Source: Anthostomella pinea (Eukaryota; Ascomycota; Sordariomycetes; Xylariales; Xylariaceae). Taken from it: a DNA stretch of 64,000 nucleotides. The stretch covers positions 992,001-1,056,000 of the forward strand of contig CAUWAG010000007.1 of assembly GCA_963556695.1 (NCBI GenBank), read 5' to 3'. Positions 56,731-64,000 of the stretch are shown piece by piece; position 1 is the first letter of the stretch; each line of letters begins with the position of its first letter. The position numbers and the translations under genes were made by a program. The notes beneath the pieces were generated by a model. The model worked only from the letters and a program-made list of their open reading frames with translations, was not told the DNA's origin and ran no database searches.

Positions 56731-58059
56731 ATGTCCAAGAAAACGAGACACACGGAACCGGTCGCCCGCGCGGGTTTTTCGACAGACACGGGCACCTCGA
56801 CACCTACCGGTGTTCCATCCGATGATACGAAAGCACTCGGCGCGCCTACGCCTCCGCCCGACGGTGGCCTGGCGGCCTGGACACAGGTCGTAGGCAGTTG
56901 GTGTGTCTTGTTTTGCACCTTCGGTCTGGTCAACACGTTTGGCGTCTACCAGACGTACTATGAGCGGACCCTGACCACCGTCTCGTCATCCAGTATCTCC
57001 TGGGTCGGCTCGATCCAAGGCTGTCTACTCCTGTGCGGAGGACTGATCTCTGGGCCGCTCTTCGACGCGGGTTACTTCCGCCATCTGCTTTGCACCGGCT
57101 TGTTCCTCGTCATATTCGGTCAGTTCATGACGTCGCTGTGCACCGAGTTCTGGCAGATCGTTTTGGCGCAGGGCCTGTGCATCGGCACGGGGTGCGGGAT
57201 CGTGTTCCTGCCCTGCACGGCCATCATGTCGCAGTACTTTTCGCGCAGACGCGCCCTGGCGACAGGCTTATCTTCGATGGGATCGCCCGTCGCTGGCATC
57301 GTGCTGCCCATCGTCTTTAGCCAGCTGCAACCCAAGATCGGCGCACCCTGGGCCACGAGGGTCATCGCCTTCATCCTGCTCGGCATCGCCATCGTGCCCC
57401 TCACCTTCATGCGCACCAGACTGCCCCCGTCTAAACACCACCGAGCATTGGTAGACACGGGCGCCTTCCGCGACATGACATTCATGACCTTCCTAGCGGG
57501 TTGCGTGTGCGCCTTCATGGCGCTGTACATCCCCTTCTTCTACATCGAGCTCTTCGCGCTCGACCACCGCTCCGTGCCGACCGGCTTCTCGTCCTCGTAC
57601 ATGGTCACGCTGATGAACGCCGGCAGCATCGTCGGCCGCGTCGCCCCGCCGTACCTCGCCGACAAGACGGGCCAGCCGTGTCTCATCATGGCCTTCAGCG
57701 CGCTCGGGTGCAGCGTGCTGGCCTTCGGCTGGCTGGGCATCCGCGACTTCGGCGGGCTGGCCGCCTTCACTGTGCTCTACGGCATCATCTCCGGCGGTGT
57801 CGTTAGCATGCAGCCGGTCGCCACATTCCGCTTCACGCACGACATGAGCAAGGTCGGCACGCGGCTTGGCATGTGCTGCTTCGCGGCCGGCATCGCGCTG
57901 CTGGTTGGGAACCCGATCGCGGGCGTGGTCTTGGGCGACGCCAGCGAGGCGCGGTGGCGCGGCGTGATTGGCTTTACGGCAGACTTCATGTTGGCTGCTT
58001 GTGGTTTGTTGTTCGTGGCCGCGTGGTTCGCGATGAGAGCGGAACGCGCCCTGAAATAG
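56731..58059 (+). CDS. MFS transporter, monocarboxylate-porter type
   Basis: A 442-residue single-exon plasma-membrane-type carrier. A ~40-residue polar Thr/Pro-rich cytoplasmic tail precedes PPPDGGLAAWTQV, the signature before helix 1 in the monocarboxylate porter family. About twelve hydrophobic segments follow, six (to about LTFMRTRLPP) before and six after the central loop, with YFSRRRALATGLSSMGSPVAG between helices 4 and 5. Fungal members include Mch and Esbp6 relatives, riboflavin and nicotinate transporters, and many metabolite exporters, so the substrate is open. Start context GACGATGTCC is acceptable. G+C is higher than in neighbouring noncoding DNA. Confidence 0.9.
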   Translation: MSKKTRHTEPVARAGFSTDTGTSTPTGVPSDDTKALGAPTPPPDGGLAAWTQVVGSWCVLFCTFGLVNTFGVYQTYYERTLTTVSSSSISWVGSIQGCLLLCGGLISGPLFDAGYFRHLLCTGLFLVIFGQFMTSLCTEFWQIVLAQGLCIGTGCGIVFLPCTAIMSQYFSRRRALATGLSSMGSPVAGIVLPIVFSQLQPKIGAPWATRVIAFILLGIAIVPLTFMRTRLPPSKHHRALVDTGAFRDMTFMTFLAGCVCAFMALYIPFFYIELFALDHRSVPTGFSSSYMVTLMNAGSIVGRVAPPYLADKTGQPCLIMAFSALGCSVLAFGWLGIRDFGGLAAFTVLYGIISGGVVSMQPVATFRFTHDMSKVGTRLGMCCFAAGIALLVGNPIAGVVLGDASEARWRGVIGFTADFMLAACGLLFVAAWFAMRAERALK

Positions 58060-59114
58060 AACTTTTCGGTCTGTTCTAAGTTCCGATTCGGAGCTTTTCT
58101 CTTTACTCCCTTTGGCAGTCCATAACTGTTGTTATGGCAGAAATCATGTCGGCGATTATTTAGATCGTGTGGTGCATTGGCATGCCGGCGCTGGTCAGCA
58201 TGGGAAGGCGTATTTGGGACACCTACAATAGCGTTTGCATATTACCGCATAGCACGGCAAGCATTGGTTATTTTTGTATGGTCATAGCCTTGTTATTCAG
58301 GCAAGGTTAAGTCAATAGGTCAATTGATCAATCGTCGAAGTCGATCTTGTGGGTTTCTGGATCAATACCAACTTCTGGGAGCCTTCGTCATGCTTGTTTT
58401 GCCTTCACCCTTAACATACATATGCCTACTTGCCACGTTGCCACGTTGTCGCATTGCAAATCATCGTGCTCATTTCCGGTAACGTTCCGGAGCCATACTT
58501 CGCCATGTCTACATGGCGCTGGTTGATACCTCGTAATATGTGGCAGCTCGACTGAGCATCGAGAAGATCGGCTGTCCTTGCGGAGCAGGCCGTCAAACGG
58601 GCAGACGGGGTAACCCCTATCACTGGCACAGGAGACGGACACGATGTCGGACTTAAGAGTATCCCATTCGAGCTCGACTGTCTTCGCATGATTCGTGCCG
58701 CCACAACACGAATGGCGCAGTCTGAGGACGTAACTGATTCTTATCAACTATTAAGCCGGTTCCCGCCGAGACAGGATTTCAATGGGAACAAAGGTCCTTG
58801 AGGAAGAAGATCCAAAGAGGCGCGCTTCACCCGACACCAAACACAGTAGCGACTAACTCCGAACGAGCTGTGCCGACCGGCCCAACCACGACCCCGACTA
58901 CAACCAAATGCAGATATGACGGGAATGCGGCGACGGCCAACAGTCGCCGTATGTTGGCCGTCCTGTCCGCATACAAGAAGATATGAAGTTATATAGAGGC
59001 GTACACAGAGGACTCTGCACCATGTGCGCTCTCGCAAACCTCGACAGAGTCGCTGAAGACCAACCATAACCCCCAACCCTCACCTAACCTCCTGATCCCA
59101 CCACCACCGCCACC
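58060..59114. other. intergenic, no gene recognised
   Basis: About 1.05 kb between two plus-strand genes, with short frames only. The last 100 bases are CA/CC-rich leader-like sequence before the SDR start. Confidence 0.5.
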
Positions 59115-60312
59115 ATGTCCGCCACATACGGCTACCTATCAATGTTCTACCACCAACTAACCTTCCGCCCCGCCCCGCTGCCCACTTCCACCAACCTATC
59201 CGGCCAAAAGGCGCTGATCACGGGCTCCAACACGGGTCTCGGCCTCGCCGCCGCGCGCGAGCTCGCATCACACGGGCTCTCGCGTCTGATCCTCGGCGTG
59301 CGCAGCGTCTCCAAGGGCGCCGCCGCCGCCGCTTCTATTATATCTGAGAGTCCCGGGTGCGCCGTCGAGGTCTGGCCGCTGGACCAGGACGACTGGGGCA
59401 GCGTTGTGATGTTTGCGCGGCGGGCGCGGGATGCGTTTGGTGATGGGGATGGGGATGGGGTTGGGAGGCTGGATTTCGTGCTGTTGAATGCGGGGGTGAA
59501 GAGGCTGGAGTACACGACGGCGTCGACAGGACGTAAGTTATTTCAGGAATTGCTGAAAAAGGGTGTTTTTTTCGGCGCTTCCCAGTAAGAAGTAATCGCT
59601 GACCCCAACTGATTCCTACAGACGAGGCCCACGTCCAGACCAACCACCTCGCCACGGCGCTGCTCTCTCTCCTGCTCCTGGACCCCCTCCGGCGCACGGC
59701 GCGGCGCACCGGCCGCCCGGGTCGCATGAGCATCACCGGCTCGAGCGTGTTCTTCTACGCGCCGGTGAGCGACGTGGCCAAACCCGCCATCATCCCATGG
59801 CTCGACGACCGGGCTTCGTTCAAGGCGGGCAGCCAGGACCGGTATTGTCTGTCGAAGCTGCTGCTCGTGCTGTGGGTGCGCGAGCTGGCGGCGCGCGTCG
59901 ATGGCGCGGATGTCGTGGTTAATGTGCTGAACCCCGGGTGGTGCGTCAGCGAGTTCCACCGCGCGGACCCGGCGACGCGGGCGGCGAGTCGGTGGGGGGC
60001 GTATTCGGCGGTGCAGGGGGGGCATTGTCTTGTTGATGCGGTGGTGAGGCATGAGGGGAGTCATGGGGGCTATGTTAGTGAGCAGAAGGTTAAGCCGTGA
60101 GTTTTACCTACCTTTTAATCCCTTCGTTTGGTCTGGAGTTGGGACACGGGAATTTTGTAATTGGTTTTGCTGATTGGTTTGGTCATAGGGTTTCGAACTT
60201 CGTGCTGTCGGCGGACGGCAAGGCAGCGCAGAAGAGGCTGTGGGATGAGACGATGGCGGTCTTTCGGACGGAGTGTCCTGGCGATCATCTCGATGAGTTT
60301 CAGGAGTGGTAG
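59115..60312 (+). CDS. short-chain dehydrogenase/reductase, retinol-dehydrogenase-like
   Basis: Three exons (59115-59532, 59622-60096, 60189-60312) encode 338 residues. After a ~30-residue N-terminal extension, TGSNTGLG (36-43) is the dinucleotide-binding motif, LNAG lies at 124-127, and YCLSK at 214-218 is the catalytic pair. SITGSSVFFY supplies the catalytic serine, and VLNPGWCVSEF matches the usual PG motif after the active site. The last exon (VSNFVLSADGKAAQKRLWDETM) is a typical ending of fungal SDRs near secondary-metabolism or detoxification genes. Arg rather than Asp after the second strand (LGVRSVSKG) suggests NADP(H). The substrate is unknown. Confidence 0.88.
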
Positions 60313-61988
60313 GCAAGCGGTTTTGCATGATTTGGGTCCAAATAACGGATGTTCGTTGTACACTGATGACATAAACCGCCGCATGTTATCTCTGGATTAT
60401 TTGGTACAAACGCGGCAGCGGTTCAATTACCCTCTCACCGCGGAGCTACACCCATAACAAATATTCTTCAACATATGAAATACCACCATGACACGAAACC
60501 AGAGGCTAAATCTCTGTATGCAGCCGTGTCCTTGGAGTACGGACTCGATGAAGATCACCATGAGCTGTTCGCACAGCAAGCAGGCGAAAAGATGACCATT
60601 TTGGCCAAGTCAGCCTGGACCCCTAGATATGTCTGTAGTATGACTTACTGCAAAGTCTCCATCTCCTTGGAAAGGTCCCTGCTGAATGCCAAATTGACGT
60701 GGCTCGGGAACTGCGGAGAACATAGATGTACGGAGCAGTTGAGAAGACAGCATGATTCTGGCTAGTCAGAGTTTACGACAGTGTGGCTGACTCCTTTGGA
60801 GAAAAAAGGAGCGCAGCAAATGCCGGGCTCGATTCGTTCTCTTGAAGGTTGTGATCGTCCACGAGACGTTATATACGAAGATGAAGGAGGAGAGCATATG
60901 GGTATAGAGTTTCTTCAGAACCTCCCCATGGCTGGGAAGCCTTTGCGTTGTCCAGAGAGATGTGTGTGATTGCGTGTTTTCATTGAATATCATATCCAAG
61001 AACCAGATCGCAAAGAAGGCAATCTTGGTCCATATGAAACCTATTGCGCAGGGACCCTAGCTGAAGACTTTGTTACTGGGGCAGTAGCTCTTTGTCGGAT
61101 ATCAGGGACGAGCGCTTAGGGAAGCATCATACTATGTGGTGTTCGTCCTGGTCTTTCTTGGCTTTGCTTGTCTCCGAGGAGGCATAACAAGGATTGAAGT
61201 CAGGGCAGCCTCCTGTGCCCAGAGGGCTCTGTGAGCGGTGGCGGTTTGGGGGAAAGTTGCAGGGAGGGGTGTTAGAAGGAACTTGATGTGAAACGGACAT
61301 CGAAGCCTCTCGGTCGACCTTGGTGTGGGATACGCAAAGCATTGCTAAGGTGAAGGTGTCCGAGAAGAAAATTGCTTATAGGGGAGTCAACTCTTCATGG
61401 TGAGCAAGGCGGCAGTGATGACAGATGTACATCCATTTTCGGTAGTCACCCGTATACGACCAACACGTTAAATACAAGGAGCATGCATTTTCAATCAATC
61501 ATTCCCCTCGTGAACCTTCCTCCAGGTACGCCAAACAATACGATCGCGATAATCGAGAGGTATCCTACCAAAGAAACGACAGAGAGGTATCATGGGGTGG
61601 TGGTGGTTGGTGGTTGTGCGTGAAGAACAAGAGCGAAAGATGGTGACCATTGACCGAAGGTTGTGCTGAACCATGTGACCATGACACACGTGGGCCGAAG
61701 CTCATGTGTACCCGGCCTCGGGAAGCATTTCATGCCAAGAACTGGCACCCTTCCACATGACCCAGCCAACTGAAACATCGCCCTACTCCATATTCCAGAT
61801 TACCGGCAGGTTTTCAGTAGAGATGTTGGTTCCGCCTTCAGTTTACCCTGAACCAGACAGCAAATGAGTCTTAGCCACTACGAGGACAGCAGGACTGATG
61901 CTAGAGGCGCCTATTTGGCAGCAGCCTTGGGTCTGCCAACAGCCTGGATGACGTGTCAGTATGGAGGGTGTCCGGTATGTTATGCCGA
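60313..61988. other. intergenic, no gene recognised
   Basis: About 1.7 kb between converging genes. Frames up to 96 codons lack motifs and splice logic. Confidence 0.5.
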
Positions 61989-62537
61989 CTATTGTACCTT
62001 CTTGGCCTTGGTCTCGACCTTCTTGGTGGTAGCCTTGGTCTGTCAGGATTGTTAGCATATTGAACTGTGTCATTGTGTGCGCGTGGTGTATCCGAAGCGC
62101 CGTGGTAGACGCGCTATCGCGAGGGCATGCCCACTATAGTGGGTGTAATAAGGGCTTGCTTGGGATCAACACAAGCGAAAAGCGCGACAAGACGCGCTGC
62201 TTTATGCGCAACATGGCCAGCCAGCATCGCAGAAGCCTGCGCGTCGTGCACTTCTCTCGACTGACATATTGATCGCAAGGATGTCAAGAAGGGTTGTAAA
62301 ACAACAAGAGGCGCAGTATCCACGTACCTTGGCAGCAACACCGTTCTTCTTGGGAGCGGGCTTGCTCTTGGTCACGCCGACAGGCTTTGCGGCCTTTGCG
62401 TTGGAAGCAACCACGTCGGAAGCGGTCTTGGTGGTCTTGGGCTTGGTGGTGCGCTTGATGGTGGGCTCGGTGTCGACTTGGTTGAAGACACGCGGCTTGG
62501 AGTTGCCGGTGGCAGATCGGGTTCCTTCGCGAGGCAT
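61989..62537 (-). CDS. small lysine-rich basic protein (H1-tail-like)
   Basis: Two exons (62537-62328 and 62039-61989) in phase encode 86 residues. The product is rich in Lys, Thr and Ala: MPREGTRSATGNSKPRV, TIKRTTKPKTTKTASD, KPAPKKNGVAAK, then TKATTKKVETKAKKVQ. The composition resembles a linker-histone C-terminal tail or a small nucleic-acid-binding protein, but no globular winged helix is present. The 288-bp intron is long for this window and has clear borders (GTACGT donor, CTGACAG acceptor). Similar tiny basic proteins are found in many filamentous fungi; their function is unknown to me. Confidence 0.75.
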
Positions 62538-64000
62538 CTTGGAAATGATTTCTGGTCGGAAGGGGGATGAAAACTATACGAAATGTTAGACTACGATGTA
62601 GTTTGGATAGTGAAGGTGCGCGACATGTGTTGCGACGCACGATGTGGACGCGAAACAGAATGCGACCGGGAGATGGGAGTGGGCGACGGGCAGCTCACAA
62701 TTGGGGGGTTGTTGGTGGAATGCGACGGTACTGTCGTTTCAAGCTCTCGAACTCGAATAATTACAGATCTGATTGTTGGATATCGGCGATTACTTGGTCA
62801 CACAGCTTGAACAGTTGGAAAAATTGGGAAAAGTTGTAAAGGTAGAAGGGGAGAGGAGGTGGACGGGGAGGAGGTGGGAGGAATAATAAGAGGAAAGAGG
62901 AGGAGGGCGGCGAAGGTGTGGTGTGTGTGCGCCGGTCTTGTCGCGCGTGTCCGTTGATCCCACCTGCACCTCCAGACCTCCAGCTGCGACGCCGCCGTCC
63001 CAGTCCCCCAGTCCCCACCAGTCCCGAGCCAATGCGCCCAGGGTCTGCTGCCATATGCAGACAACCTGGAGGGCAGTTCTACAGTTTTAGGTAGTTCTAC
63101 AGCACCACAGCACACGTGCCATGTGACGTTCTAGCTAGCCGGTCGCTAAACTGCGGGACATGCCAGGCTATTGTGCCCTGCATCTGCTAGAGATCGACTT
63201 GACTTCCGTCCTGCCATAAGTCTTTCTCTTCCATGTTGATGCCACCAAACATCCAACATCCATCCGTTGCCGTGGACCAACAGTAATAATTGCGTCTTGT
63301 TTCTTGCCCTGCCCTACCCTACCTTACCTGACAGATCACACACCTTGGAAAACAAAGAGGCTGGGCTGGACTGGAGGCAGGATGAGTTTGTGCAGCAACC
63401 TCACAGGAAAGGACGATAACACGCGCGTGTCTGATGCACTATCCTCCCCTCCCCCTTATTCCACCTTGCCAGCGCGCAATCTACCTCCTTATCTCTGCTT
63501 TCCAACTCATATTCTCCGCTACTTTCTCGTGATAATAAGCCAGCTTTAGTTTCAGAGTAGGAGTACTCCGTCCATTAGGCGCCCTATGCAGACTTATTGC
63601 ACTACTATCTGCCTAGCAATGCAATGCTTTCAGATCCCACCTTCGTTCACCTACTTGATGGTGGGAGCACTGCCGCGCGCCTCGGAGGGCAGTGGTTTGC
63701 CGGGTGGTCCGACAAAGGAAACGCGATGATTCGACCTCGGCCGAGGATTCACTTCCCGGCTTGGATCGTGTGTCTGATCTTCAATCGAGAGAACACTCGA
63801 GGCCGTTATCTATCGGCAATGAGATCAGATTAATTAACCTTGTACTCGATCCATCATGCGCCCACACCGCCACCTCAACAAACCTCTGCAATGTTGTCTT
63901 TCCAATGAGACCGATACGCAGTCAATCCATCTCATGCTCTGCGGGTATCTCAAAATTCGATCAATACGACTGCTATGAGCCCTCTGCATGGTAGGTTCTG
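62538..64000. other. upstream region of the basic protein and window end, no gene recognised
   Basis: Contains a purine-rich stretch at 62840-62920 (GGAGGA words) and pyrimidine-rich sequence at 63300-63550 (CCCTACCCTACC, CCTCCCC), as in fungal promoters. A gene may start beyond the right edge. No frame here has motifs. Confidence 0.5.

Noticed and set aside
50416..60312. Secondary-metabolite cluster (P450, two SDRs, MFS transporter)
   Set aside because: No PKS, NRPS, terpene synthase or other backbone gene, the P450 is dead, and one SDR looks like a lipid-metabolism AYR1 relative. The grouping may be chance.
60475..60765. 96-codon plus-strand frame
   Set aside because: No motif, ordinary intergenic composition, and no conserved feature I can point to.

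Overview
The window is nuclear DNA of a filamentous ascomycete (Pezizomycotina). Genes carry short introns of about 50-120 bp with GT-AG borders, there is no operon structure, and the proteins are typical of that group: an ERT1/AcuK-type Zn2Cys6 regulator, FMP52, a membrane GH5 exo-glucanase, 2EXR and DUF4470/MYND proteins. A block of extreme AT content with no open frames looks like repeats mutated by repeat-induced point mutation (RIP). No species is claimed.

Layout. 0-7 kb is conserved housekeeping sequence: cytochrome b5 (cut by the left edge), actin-capping protein alpha, the E1-beta subunit of branched-chain keto acid dehydrogenase, and a membrane-anchored exo-1,3-beta-glucanase. 7-19.4 kb has no convincing gene. 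It holds a (CATGG)9 repeat, a RIP-like AT-rich block (about 10.6-15.0 kb) with two less mutated islands and an imperfect inverted repeat, and a perfect (TAA)83 tract. 19.4-27 kb carries the gluconeogenesis regulator, riboflavin kinase and a four-exon gene of unknown function.

27.8-46.6 kb is a graveyard of genes hit by transposons. A DUF4470-MYND gene has several frameshifts and stops and is split by a reverse-oriented LINE with a 16-bp target-site duplication. A secreted-protein gene is split by a probable solo LTR with 5-bp duplications and has a second, 5'-truncated LINE-like insert in its upstream region. An APH-like kinase relic is interrupted by an apparently complete tRNA-headed SINE (556 bp, 15-bp duplication). 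The SINE's 3' end matches the 3' end of the LINE-like fragment 7.7 kb away (41 of 46 bases), which suggests a SINE-LINE partnership. Intact genes among these are an APH-fold kinase and FMP52. A short AT-rich patch follows FMP52.

46-64 kb holds an acidic-tailed 2EXR protein, a P450 pseudogene without a recognisable heme cysteine, two genes of unknown function (one at 42.8-43.8 kb, and one at 52.6-53.6 kb with an apparent frameshift), an AYR1-like reductase, a monocarboxylate-type MFS transporter, a second short-chain dehydrogenase and a small lysine-rich protein. No biosynthetic backbone enzyme is present, so I do not call this a metabolite cluster. Exon junctions below were worked out by hand from splice sites, reading frame and remembered family motifs; none has been tested against transcripts or databases.
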